From assembly GCA_024741835.1 (NCBI GenBank), contig JAENRP010000141.1:1-64000 (forward strand): DNA of 64,000 bases. The letters run 5' to 3'. This document shows, piece after piece, positions 34,591 to 45,365 of the stretch; position 1 is the first letter of the stretch; every line of letters starts with the position of its first letter. Origin of the DNA: Diplocarpon mali. Taxonomy: Eukaryota; Ascomycota; Leotiomycetes; Helotiales; Drepanopezizaceae. The notes below the pieces were generated by a model. That model had not been told where the DNA came from. It did no database searches and worked only from the letters and a program-made list of their open reading frames with translations. Made by a program: the position numbers and the translations under genes.

Positions 34591-34900
34591 GAGAATAGAT
34601 AGACTCTTAAGCTAGGATCGCAAGTAAAATTCGTAAAAATGACTTCTAAGCTAGGACTATAGATAGATTGTAAGGTATCCTTGAAGATGACTCCTAAGCT
34701 AGGATCATAAGTGAATTTAGTAGAAATGACTCTTAGGCTAAGACCGCAAGTGGATTTTGCAAATTCGCTAATAACGACTCTTAGGCCAGGACCGCGAGTA
34801 GATCTTGCTATTTTTAGGAAATCGACTCTTAAGCTAGGACCGCGAGTAGATCTTGCAGTTTTATTAAAAACGACTCTTAAGCTAGGCTTATAATTAGAAA
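34590..34900 (+). repeat. In-frame peptide-repeat array of Copia A2
   Basis: Quasi-palindromic units with CTCTTAAGCTAGGACCGCGAGTAGA-like cores, about 39 or 48 bp apart, in the pol frame between protease and integrase. The peptide unit is LKLGPRVDLA plus a short spacer such as IFRKST; 34711-34893 is open. The minus strand is open as well (34907-34479) because the palindromic units are readable both ways. It matches the A1 array at 3727-4200. Confidence 0.85.
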
Positions 34901-34919
34901 ACGGCAAAACCTTAAATTG

Positions 34920-35870
34920 CTATTACTAGTCCTTTTTAGCTACTGATAATAAAGTATTAACTAACGATAGGCTATTAAAGCTATTAGAAGCCGAAAGCCT
35001 ATTAAGGTATTAGCTAATATATAGAAGATTCGTATATCTAAAGCCAAAGAAATTAAAGGGCCTATATAAGGTCTCGACCTTAAAATAGAAGATCTAAGTA
35101 CTAAAGGATCGCTTAGTATGCCGAATTTGCAAGCTAATAAAACTTTAAAATCGGACGCAAACTAAGCTTAGTTTATAGAAAGATTCGATACTAGCGCTAA
35201 TATTTATTAATACTATTAGACTATTTATAACCTTAATTAGAGGAAATAATTAGTTTTCTTAAATAGTAGATAACTCCACTTAGCAGATATAGACTATTTG
35301 TACTAAGACTAAATCTAAGCTTATAAAAAAGTTAGAAACTTGGAAAGTAATAAAGGAACGCTAGACCTAGTTAAAGCTAATAGCTATTAGGTCTAATAAT
35401 ACATTAGAGATTAGGGCAAAGCTTAATAAATAGGTAAAATAAGGAGTTTATTATAAACTAATTATAATATATAAAGGTTCCTATTAGAATAGCATCGCTA
35501 AGCGAAGTATTTAGTAAGTAGAGACTAACTATCGCGCTCTACTATAAGATGCTAACCTACTATTAGAATTCTAAGACCTTGCAGTTAAGGCAAATATATA
35601 CTTGCGAAATAGAATAGGTAGTAGATTAATAGTTAATAGCACTTGAATATTGCTATATAAGGCATATTTCAAATAGAAACTAAGCCTAGACTATATTTAC
35701 GTCTTTAGAAGCGTCTACTACTCCTATATTAGCCCGAAGTCCTAGCCCGCAGGTATAAAGAGTAAGAAGCTAATAGACTAAGGTAGAGAGTGTATATTTA
35801 TTAAGTATATTAAATAGATAATAAAATAATAAATAGTATATACGCTAGATCTAAGGCGAGTAATTATATC
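34920..35870 (+). pseudogene. Copia A2 integrase, broken
   Basis: The frame includes the pre-integrase end VCRICKL (about 35117), the first core segment LALIFINTIRLFITL (former Asp now Asn, about 35190-35230), and the later LLLEFQDLAVKANIYLRN-like segment near 35555-35620. RIP stops are frequent. The linker to RT (35870-36450) is acidic and Ser-rich without a recognised domain; the minus-strand ORF 36296-36078 there is a shadow. Confidence 0.78.
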
Positions 35871-36449
35871 CTTAGTAGTTAAGTTCGACGAATCTTAAAA
35901 TAGGAAGGAGCTATTCTTAAAGCCCTATATACCTAGAGATTCGCAAGGTATACTACTTAATAGTAATACTATTAAGCCGAACTAATAACCCCTTTCTCTT
36001 AGCTTAAGCATATTAAGCGCATCTGCTAATCAACGACCTACTAGTTGTTTAAAGGCTGAATAGACTATTCCTATTATTTATAAACTACTTAAAGTATAAA
36101 ACAACTTCGATATTATTATCCCTTTAGTTAAAGCACCTATAGTAAAGGATATTCCTAAAATAGGTATAAGTAATAATAAGCCTTTACTATTAGAAAGCGG
36201 TTCTTTAAATAATAAGCCTATAGAATCTATAGTCGAACCTACGTCCTTAAAGAGGAATAGAGACTTAGAACTAAAAGACACCTTAGATAAACGCAAGTCT
36301 AAGCGTATCTAGGCTATAATAGCGCATAGGATTTATAAGCTTAAACTTTAATAGAGCTTCGACGAAGATAATACGTTCTTAACCGCTAGGAGGATAATAA
36401 AAATCTCTCTTTTAAAGATGTATAATAAAGCTATTAATAATCTGGAGAA

Positions 36450-37985
36450 TAGAATAGCATAGAGTAAGGCAATTTAAGAGGAGATAAGCTCTCTTATTGC
36501 AAATAGTATATAAATAGAGGAACTAACGCTAAAGGATATGAACCTAGTATTAATAAAGTGGGTCTTTATAATTAAGATATATATAGATAGAACCTTAGAG
36601 TGTTATAAGGTAAGGCTTATAGCTAAGGGCTTCTCTTAATAGTATGGAGAAGACTACTTTAATACATTTGCGCCAATAGTTCGCATAGATACCCTTTGCA
36701 TATTTATAGTAATAGTAGCTGCTAAGGACCTTAAATGCAGATAGTATAATATTAAAAATGCATTTACTAAAGCGATTATAAAGGAACGGATTTTTCTCTC
36801 TTAACCTAATAGTATTCCTATACGCGCTAGCTACTCTCTTCGTATACTCTATAGTATCTATAAGCTTAAATAATCAGCCTATGATTAGAACCTCTTATAT
36901 AGCTCTACTTTAATAGAAATAGGATTCGTTTAAAGCCTAGCTGACCCTTATCTATTTACCTATACTAAGCGTGGAATTAAGTTACTATTATATATTAACA
37001 ATATTGCTATAGCTGCGAAAACAACCACTTAATTAGATTAGTTCTTTATAATGATTTAGAAATGTTTTAATACTAAGGATCTAAAGGGAATTTATAAGAT
37101 CCTTAGCATCTGCATTATAAGGAACCGCTCTATTTAAAAACTCTAGTTAAATTAAGAGTAATATATTAAGAAGATCCTAGACTAAATAGGACTCTCCACT
37201 TATATTCCTAACTTTAAGCTAAAGTGTACTTTAATTAAAGGAAAGTATAATAAGTTAAAGCCTACTAATGAAAATAAGTAGAAAGGAGATTTAAAGAAGT
37301 ACTAATAGGATATTAGAGCGATTATATATACTATAGTATATATAAGACTAGATATCGCCTTTATTATTAGGCAATTTAATCAAAACCTAAAGGATCTAAC
37401 GATTTAATATAAGAATATAGTTAAGCGACTTAAAAGGTACCTTTAATCGATAATTATATAAAAGGTAAGATACAGACTAATAAAATATATAAGCGCAAAG
37501 CTTAAGGTATATACCGATTCCGATTAGGTAAATATAAAAGGTCGGAAAAGTATATCTAGAAGCGTAGCAATACTATATAGTAGACCTATATTATAAGGAA
37601 GTAAGAAGTAGAAATTAATAGCTATTACAAGCACTAAGGCTAAATATATATTAATATCGTTAAATTATAAGTAAGGATTATAAATTGCCTAAGTTCTAAA
37701 AGATATAGGTTTTGCTAAGTATATTAAATAAGATAAGAACTATATTAATCTTTAAGCAGATAATATAAAGGCGATTGCACTTATAAAGAATCCATACTTA
37801 TATAAGCGATCGAAATATATCGATATTACCTACCACTTTATCTATAACCTTATTATAAAAAATAAGTTATCAATTACCTATATCTTAACTAATCGAATAG
37901 TAGCAAATGGATTTATAAAGCTATTAGAGATAGTTATAAAGTTCAAAGCATTTAAAGATATACTAGGGTTATAGAAGATAGTAGG
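36450..37985 (+). pseudogene. Copia A2 reverse transcriptase and RNase H, broken
   Basis: RT opens with LIKWVFIIKIYIDRTLE (about 36545-36600), then RLIAKGFSQQYGEDYFNTFAPI and IKNAFTKA. The catalytic motif LLYINNIAIA (former YVDD, about 36985-37010) has both aspartates changed. RNase H has VYTDSDQVN near 37505 and ends with the YIDITYHFIYNLI and LSITYILTNRIVANGF segments near 37820-37920. Confidence 0.9.
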
Positions 37986-37989
37986 GACT

Positions 37990-38165
37990 TAATAGGCTTA
38001 AGGACGACTCTTAGGCCCGCCCTGCGAGTTAGGTCACGTGGTCTTATAGAGTAAAGTTTTTTTTTAGATCGACTCTTAGGCCTAGACTGCGAGTTAAGTT
38101 ATATAATCTTATAAAGGAACGCTTTTGGAAATTTAACTCCTGGTCCTACCCTATAAGTAGGATTA
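37990..38165 (+). repeat. Three short quasi-palindromes in the Copia A2 3' untranslated region
   Basis: Units at about 38006 (ACTCTTAGGCCCGCCCTGCGAGT), 38073 and 38137 belong to the same motif family as the coding array but lie after the RNase H frame. The equivalent trio in A1 is at about 480-620. Confidence 0.75.
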
Positions 38166-38296
38166 GTAATTTTAATAGAGGTTGCTATTAATTGATTGTT
38201 TTTAATTTAAAGAGATACTTAAGAGTTGGATTAGCGTAAAAGGATAGTTATTATTTTCCTAACTATAAGTTAATCGGAGTAAGGTCTAAGTAAGGG

Positions 38297-38491
38297 TATT
38301 AAGATAGGTAATACAGCTATCACTCTAATATATTATCATATAACCCTACTGCTTAGTTAGTAGGATATTGATACGTATATAGCTATAAGTAAGAAAGGGG
38401 TAACCTTCCTTCTCTAACTCTTACTAATATATCGACCATCGACCTCTAGAAGTTTCTTATACCTACTGCGCCGACTCACTTAAGCTCAATA
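38297..38491 (+). repeat. Copia A2 3' LTR
   Basis: 195 bp, from TATTAAGATAGGTAATA to CTTAAGCTCAATA, followed by CAACT (38492-38496). Confidence 0.94.
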
Positions 38492-38610
38492 CAACTACTC
38501 CTTTTGTAAAAGTACTATAGGCAGAAGTTAGGAGAGTACTACGCTACTAGAACCCTTTTTCTATAGAACCCCTTTTTAACCGAATCCTTACCAAAATCAA
38601 AATCGGTAAA

Positions 38611-39945
38611 ATGAATTCCCTACTAGCCAGAAGTTAGCAAATATAAAATATACCCAGTTTATTTAAGGAAGCAGCTTCTATAGGGAGTACCCTTACCTTA
38701 GCCCTTAGGGCCGGACCTTCCTCTACTACTAAGGGTAAGAGACTATAATGCTATAGCTAAGCCAACTGAGATAAGCGAGACTTTTCAAACCCAAATGTCT
38801 TATAAGGAATAGTCTTAGGTTTAAAGGAATCCTTATAATGCTAAGATCAATTTAATTGATAATTGCAAAGCAAGATTAGTAGGATTGCCTAAGCTATCTC
38901 TAGCCTAAAGACCCTAGCTTATTAAAGCTAAAAGACAGTTTAGCGCATATATTAGACTATTAAGCGAGAATCCACCTACCCTTAAGAGACCTAGCCTCTT
39001 CTAAGAATTAATATAGATATGAAACGGCCGAAAATTCAGCTGACCGAAAAGATCACCCCCTTTAATAATAGGACCTCCTTAATATATAAGCAGTAGTTAG
39101 CTTTAATCTAAGACCAATTGCAAGTTAATACCGACCTATATCCGAATAAGCGAGCTCGCTAAGCCCTTATTTAAAGATCTACCATAGGATAAGCCCAAAT
39201 GTACCTTAAACCCTAGTACCTTTTAAAGACTAACCCCTTTCGAAACTATTAAGAAATAGTAGAATTACTAAGCAATTACTTTTTAACTAGCTAAGAGGTA
39301 GACCTATTTTAATCTACTTTCTATTACCTTTATATAAGAGAAGCTAATCATTTTAAAGAAACTTTCCCTTAGTTTTAAGCCCAATTCTAATCTACTATAA
39401 TTTAAAGAGAGGTCTTAAGATCTAAGTAGTTCTTCTTTATATAGAATAAGATTACCCCTTAGCTTAAAGCTGCCTATGCCTTAGCTAAGGCCTCTTAAAG
39501 GAAAAACTATACTATTATAGTTAATTAATTAAACGCCTTTAATACTAAACGCTAAAGTAACCAACTTCTTAACCCTTTGACTAAAAGTAAGGCGACTTTA
39601 GTATTATATTAGAAGATATCCGGTTTGCTCTTTAATAAGACCGCTCGCAGTCTAAGCATTAGAAGTACCACCTGAGTTTCTAAGCCACTAGCCTTAAAGC
39701 CGACTACCCCTTTTTATTAAGATACGCCAGCTAAGGCGAGTTCTCCTACTTTACCTTTTAAGTAAGCTACCTACTAGACCTATAGCAAAACTAGTTACTA
39801 TAAGACTAAGTGCCCTTTTATAAATAAGATCAATGCCTTAGAAGATTTAAAGGAAGCTAATCTAACTTTAGACTTAATTAAGAATAGGATTGAAATAGAA
39901 GAAGATTAGGAAAACGAAAAGGCCTAGGAAAAGACTCCTATTTAG
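38611..39945 (+). pseudogene. Gypsy E gag, broken
   Basis: One frame from ATG 38611 (MNSLLARS) is interrupted by TAA/TAG only at likely Gln/Trp positions. The middle reads RPKIQLTEKITPFNNRTSLIY and then NPFRNYQEIVELLSNYFLTS-type residues, a Gypsy retro-gag pattern. A zinc knuckle near 39780-39830 reads TYSKTSYYKTKC, a CCHC box with His changed to Tyr. It ends with an acidic tail. Confidence 0.78.
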
Positions 39946-40250
39946 GTTTGCGAAAGTGCGACTTATTAAAGCTAAATCTTAACTCTTTAATAAAAGGGAA
40001 GCAATTCCTAACCTCTTATACTATTAATATAAATAGACTTAGAGTATTATTATTAGCTTTAGCAAATACTAAAGCCCTTAGTTACTTGTTTTTAAATCGT
40101 TCCCTTTTTATATATCTTTTAAAAGCGACTGGTTTTAAAATTCTTCCTCTTCTAGCCCTTATTCCTATCTATAGATTTTAAAATACTATTTGCGCATAAG
40201 CTACGCACTATATATACTTTCACTTGATAATTAATAGAAGGCGTATCTAT
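39940..40250 (+). pseudogene. Gypsy E aspartic protease, broken
   Basis: The open stretch 39948-40181 carries KGKQFLTSYTININ and then LLALANTKALSYLFLN. The ANTKA is the former A-D-T-G-A active site, with Asp to Asn and Gly to Lys, both G-to-A changes. The following LLKATGFKILPL stretch fits the protease flap region. It lies between gag and RT in a different frame from the end of gag, consistent with frameshifting or with a separate pol frame. Confidence 0.78.
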
Positions 40251-42250
40251 AACTACCTTTAGGTTATTCTTAACCTAGGCTAGCGCAATACTATTATTAA
40301 AGTTAAATAGATACGCTAATTCCAACTTAAACTTAACTTAAAGGAAAACCAATTTGTATAGCCTTTATATTACCTTCTATCTCCCTAATTCGCAAAGGAA
40401 ATTGTCATTTGTCTTTCCCCTTTTAAAGGACTTTAAATCCAATCTAATTATTAAGCTAATATCAATTGTAAAGAATAGGAAATAGCTATAGATAAAGTTT
40501 AATAAAGTAATAGAAGATAGTCTTATATTAATTTAATAGTCCTAGCTAAGCGCAAGATCCCTATTACTATTATTAAGCTAGCGCCCTTGCTTATAATTAA
40601 GCTAGATCTAGGAAAATAGTCTAATATAAATCGACTATATTCTAACCCTATTTGCAAATGCCCCAAATCTGCAGTTCCTATTTGCGAAATTAATACTAAT
40701 GCCTTTTATTATAATATAAAGCGTAAGGAGACTAAGTTCTTTTAAACTAATATTTATAAAGTAGATAGGATTTTAAAGGAAAGATATAAGCTTAAGAATC
40801 CTAATATTGAAAAGCTAATTAATAATCGACTCCTAAAATAGTACCAATCTTTAAGATAAGCCTTCTTAAAAAGGGATATAGATACCCTTCCTTCCTATTA
40901 GTACTATAATTATAAGATATAGCTAAAAGGGCCCTTGCCTAACGCCTATTTGCCCTTTTACTATTAATCTACTAAAGAGCTTAAGGTTATAAAAGAGTAC
41001 TTACTTAAGAATTTAAATAAAGGCTTTATTAAGATAAGTACTAGCCCTTTCGCTTTGCTAATGCTATTTGTAAAGAAGGCCGACGGTAGCCTCCGATTTT
41101 GCATAGACTACTAAAAGCTAAACGCACTAACTTAAAAGGACGCTTATCCGATTCTAAGGATAGATAAGCTTTTAAGATAAGTATTTAAAGCTAAGATTTT
41201 TATAAAACTGGATATTTAAGCCGCTTTTAATCGGATACAAATGGACCTTAAATCAAAGGAATATACTACCTTTCGAATAAGGTATAGATCCTATAAATAT
41301 AAGGTTCTCCTATTTAGCCTTCATAATAGACCTAGTACTTACTAGCAGTATATAAATAACATTCTTTTAAATTACTTAAATGATTTTTATATAGCGTATT
41401 TAAATGATATTTTAATTTACTTTAAGAATGTTAAAGAGCATTAGGATTATATTAAAAAGGTATTAAAACGACTCTTAAAGGCTGGCCTTTAAGCGGATAT
41501 TAAGAAGTGCAAGTTCTATATTACTTATACTTAATATTTTAAATATATTCTAATAACAACTAGGATCGAACCGGACCTTAAAAAGGTCGAATTACTATAT
41601 AATTAAAAGTACTTAAAAACTATTATTAAAGTAAAGTCCTACTTAGGATTTTATAAGTTCTATTAATAATTCATTTGCAACTTTAGGCTAATCGCCAAAC
41701 CCTTTTCTATTTTAACCTAACTAATAGTGCCTTAGAATTAGATAGAAGAGTGCCGAATCGCTTTTAAAGAGCTTTATAAACAATTGCTCTCGATTTAGCA
41801 GATTTACTATTTTGACCTTAACTTACTTATAAAGCTAGAAACTAATACTTCTAATAGCGTTATTGCTAAAGTACTTTCTTAGTAATACTCTAATAAGCAA
41901 TAGTACCTAATCGGCTTCTATTTGCATATACTCTTTAGCTATAAACCTAATTAGGAAATATATAATAAGGAACTCTTTGCTATTATTAAATTCTACTATA
42001 AATAGAAACCTAAGCTTATATCACTTAAGGAGTAAGTTGATATTTACTTAGATCATTGCTCCTTTAAGTACTTTATAACTACTAAGGTTCTAATTGCGAA
42101 ATAGTGCTAATAGATAGAATTTTTATCTGACTTTAATTTTTAAATCGTATATACTCTTAGTAAAGACAACTAGAAGGCTAATATTCTTAGCTGCTAAGAG
42201 TAAGATATGCCAGTTTATAAATAAGCGAAGCTAGATAGCCGATCCTAGGT
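40250..42250 (+). pseudogene. Gypsy E reverse transcriptase and RNase H, broken
   Basis: The RT frame reads LNKGFIKISTSPFALLMLFV and KKADGSLRFCIDY (about 41010-41115), FIKLDI near 41200, and the catalytic motif AYLNDILIYF (former YLDD, about 41390-41415). RNase H follows with SYKPNQEIYNKELFAIIKFY (about 41940-42000) and VYTLSKDNQKANILS (about 42150-42190). This order, before integrase, is Ty3/Gypsy. Stops are TAA/TAG. Confidence 0.9.
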
Positions 42251-42599
42251 TCTGATTTCCTTAGCTTAATTAGACCTTTGAATTAATACTAAACTAGCTA
42301 ATAAATTTCTCGCCGAATCTGCCGAAGGTACTCTTGCCTTAATATCTATTAATACTTCTGATTCGACCCTAAATCGACTTAAGGATTCCTTTGATTTAAT
42401 TAAGAAGCTTTATTAAAATAACTGCGAATCCTTTTAAAAGATTCGCACTAACCTCCTTAAGAACTACTCTTTAAAAGACAGATTGCTTTACTTTAAGGAG
42501 CGTCTTTACATATACTATAATACTCCTTTATATACTTATCTAATTTAAGAAGCTTATAACCAACCTTTAAGCGCGTACCCTAGTGGCTTAAAGACCTAC

Positions 42600-43237
42600 T
42601 AGCTTCTCGCTCTTAAGTACTATTAGGTCGGGATAGGTTCGGACTGCAAAAGATTTATTGCAAACTGCAGACTTTATCAATTTTTACATTCGAAGATAAT
42701 TAAACAATAAGGCCTATTATAGCCCCTTCTTATTCCTAATTATCTTATGCAGTACTTATATATAGATTTTAAGGATTTTCCTCTTAATAAGCATAGTTTT
42801 GATCGAATCCTAGTTTTTATAGACCGACTTAGTAAAAGCGCTATTATAATCCTTTATTAAAAAGATATCAACGCTTAAGGAACTGCCCGATTATTCGTTT
42901 AATAGATATATCGATTCAGCTATACTTTAGAAACAATTACCTTAGACCAAGGTCCCTAATTCGTCTCCTTATTTTAAAGAGAGTTCTACTATATTATTAG
43001 TATTAAGATTAAACTTTCTATAGCGTACTATAAGGAGACTAACGGCCAAATGGAGATTATAAACAAGTATATTAATTTAAGGCTACAGCCTTTTATTAAT
43101 TACTATTAAGATAATTAGAGTAAGCTAATTCCATTAATAGATTATACGCAATCTATTCTCCCTTATGCTTCTATTAGTATAACCTTATATTAACTTAGGT
43201 ATAGAGTTGCGCTTTAGATAAGTTAGGACTAGATCTC
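42600..43237 (+). pseudogene. Gypsy E integrase, first part, broken
   Basis: The frame has a zinc-binding HHCC region with ANCRLYQFLHSK (about 42660-42700), a core with LYIDFKDFPLNKHSF (first Asp), TLDQGPQFVSLF (second Asp, about 42940) and ETNGQMEIINKYI (Glu, about 43035-43075), and then LIPLIDYTQSILPYASI. The X/D2 block enters at 43237 within the conserved S-W-D-W region (here S-stop-D-stop-I-S) and the frame resumes cleanly at 50509. Confidence 0.92.
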
Positions 43238-43843
43238 TATTATGCTAAATACAGCCCTCCGACGATACTACCTCCTCTGTCTCTCTCCGGCGCGCCTTTC
43301 GAAGCTCCTCTCTTACCTTCCTCTTAGTAGTAGCAAGGCCCTGAACTACTTATTAGTGGCAAACCACTTAAAGGAAGCTTAAGAATATACTGCAGCATTA
43401 CTATTATTCTCTTCTAATAAGAATATATAGTCTTCCTATGCCTTTAAGGCGCCGATAGAAAGCTCTTAGCATATATAGCCTCCCTTTGTATAATGAAAGC
43501 AGCATACTCCTATTATGCTATTAAAGTATACGCCAGCCGACTTCCTAGCTAAGAAGCTTTAAACGCACCCCTTATATAGTATATTTCTTATTAGCCCTTG
43601 CTCTAGCTTACAGTAAGAGGAGGGAGCTGTAGAAGGGACTGCCGGTATTTTAAGAACTATAGCCTAAGGGGTAGCAAGGAAGGGAGGGGGCGCACTCCCT
43701 CTTAGGGGTATTACTATATCGAACGTCTTAGGCGCATTATCATCTTGCTATCTGCCGCGCTAAGAAGCTCCAAGCTATATTCGGGCATAACGACTTCGCT
43801 ATAAGGCTATATTTAGCATAACAGAGATCTAGTCCTAACTTAT
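43218..43843. other. Segment X: inverted copy of the Copia D 3' region inside a palindromic junction
   Basis: The core (43238-43823, 586 bp) is an inverted copy of D2 about 44395-44970. Its ends are inverted repeats of each other (TATTATGCTAAATACAGCC and the complement of TGTTATGCTAAATATAGCC). The inversion extends 20 bp into flanking Gypsy E sequence: ATAAGTTAGGACTAGATCTC at 43218-43237 recurs, inverted and perfect, at 43824-43843. It then abuts D2's 3' LTR, which lacks its last dozen bases. This is not a normal insertion product. Confidence 0.75.
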
Positions 43844-44027
43844 GGTGCTAATAACTGTCGTGCTATATTTAGAGGTGGATTCTCAGTAGTGGCAGAAGCT
43901 TGTAAAATTCTACTCTAACTATATATCTGAGCTCCCTTTATAAAAGTGCTCCGTGGCCACTTCAAGGGTATATTATATAAGCCAGTCCTTAGATGCCTTA
44001 GTGCCTAAGGCTCCTTATAGCGCAACA
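43844..44027 (-). repeat. Copia D2 3' LTR (outer tip missing)
   Basis: About 184 bp matching 50316-50508. Read on the minus strand it starts TGTTGCGCTATAAGGAGCC. It is preceded by the polypurine tract CCTAGGGGGTG (44028-44038), which is also seen in the TRIM. Confidence 0.87.
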
Positions 44028-45365
44028 CACCCCCTAGGTGAGAAGCAGCTCCTAGCTAGGCTTAGCTATAACTAGCGCCAGATCTAGTATATAAGACTCC
44101 CTTATTATACTCCCTAGCTTTTAAAATAATAAAAATTGCTTAATAAAGCTGTAATAAATAAAAGAAGGAGCGCGTTCCAAGTGCTTCCTCTATAGAATGG
44201 AAGCTAAATCAGGTAATAAAGGAAAGTCAACAAAGGCAGCGCGCTTATAAAAGTACGCGTTTTTCCCTATAAAGCTTTCCTTCCTTATACTTCTTTAAAT
44301 AATCACTTTAAAATGGAGAATAGCAATAATAACTCTAAGGAGCGCCCTACTAGGGCTACTACTATACGCTTCCTAATCATGCTCCTTTACTCCTGCTAAT
44401 AGCCTTATAGCAAAGTCGTTATACTTAAACACAGCTTAGAGCTTCTTAGTGCAGCAGATAGCAAGATAATAATGCGCTTAAGATATTCGATATAGTAATA
44501 CCCTTAAGAGGGAGCGCGCCCTTTCCCCTTTCTGCTACCCCTTAGGCCGTAGTTCTTAGAATACTAGTAGTCCCTTTTATAGCTCTCTCCTTTTATTGCA
44601 AGCTAGAGCAAGGGCTAATAAAAAATATACTATATAAGGGGTGCGTTTAAAGCTTCTTAGCTAAGAAGTCGGCTGGCGTATACTTTAATAGCATAGTAAG
44701 AGTACGCTGCTTTTATTATACAAAGGGAGGCCACGCGTGCTAAGAGCTTCCTATTAGCGCCTTAAAGGCGTAGGAAGACTATATATTCTTATTAAAGGAG
44801 AATAATAGTAACGCTATAGTATATTCTTAAGCTCCCTTTAGGTAGTTTGCTACTAATAAGTAGTTTAAGGCCTTGCTATTACTAAAAGGAAGGTAAGAGA
44901 AGAGCTTTAAAAGGCGCGCTAGAGAGAGATAGAGGAGGTAGTATTATTAAAGGGTATATTAATTATAAGCTTTCTTGTACTATAGCTAATAGCTTCTTAG
45001 AACCAGTGGCTTAGGAGCTCTTGCCGCCGATTATGGCACCTCTTGGCCTCGCCGCCCGCCTTGCAAAGGCTTTTGAGGCTCCTGCGGCTGCTCCTATTAT
45101 TACTTCCGGCGTTGCTTCCCAGGCGGCTCCTAGGGCTATGCTATTAGAGGAGTCGGTTACTTCTCGATAGGAACGCGCCCTTATATTATTTGCAAAGCTA
45201 TTAAAGGTTCTGATTATTTAAAGGAGTTGGTTTTAAGCCTCTCTATATATTAGTATAAGGAAAATTAAACCTTATCTTATGCTTCCTTCCTACTTACTAT
45301 TACAAAGGAGATATAAAAGGATTATAAAGCATTTAAAATGCTAGCTTCTCGACTTAACCTCTTGC
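44028..45365 (-). other. Copia D2 region between RNase H and 3' LTR
   Basis: A 1.3-kb stretch homologous to D1 27521-28390 plus a part D1 has outside the window. It includes the segment copied in X, the GC-rich Ala-rich patch (45000-45180), and near 44313 a short plus-strand frame starting MENSNNNSKERPTRA that runs into stops. No known domain is recognised. It could hold a former extra ORF, but the strand is uncertain. Confidence 0.5.

Larger units (their letters stand above)
32388..38491 (+). mobile_element. Copia A2: complete LTR retrotransposon, RIP-inactivated
   Basis: 6104 bp with two 195-bp LTRs (32388-32582, 38297-38491) and a perfect 5-bp target duplication CAACT (32383-32387, 38492-38496). 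It is inserted in the leader of Gypsy E. The ends are TGTTGAG...CTCAATA (formerly CTCAACA). The order is gag, protease, peptide-repeat array, integrase, RT, RNase H. It serves as the readable reference for A1. Confidence 0.95.

Noticed and set aside
43238..43823. MITE or other DNA transposon with long inverted ends
   Set aside because: The inverted ends extend into Gypsy E codons (the conserved region where E resumes at 50509), and the interior is a piece of Copia D. An inverted duplication explains both.
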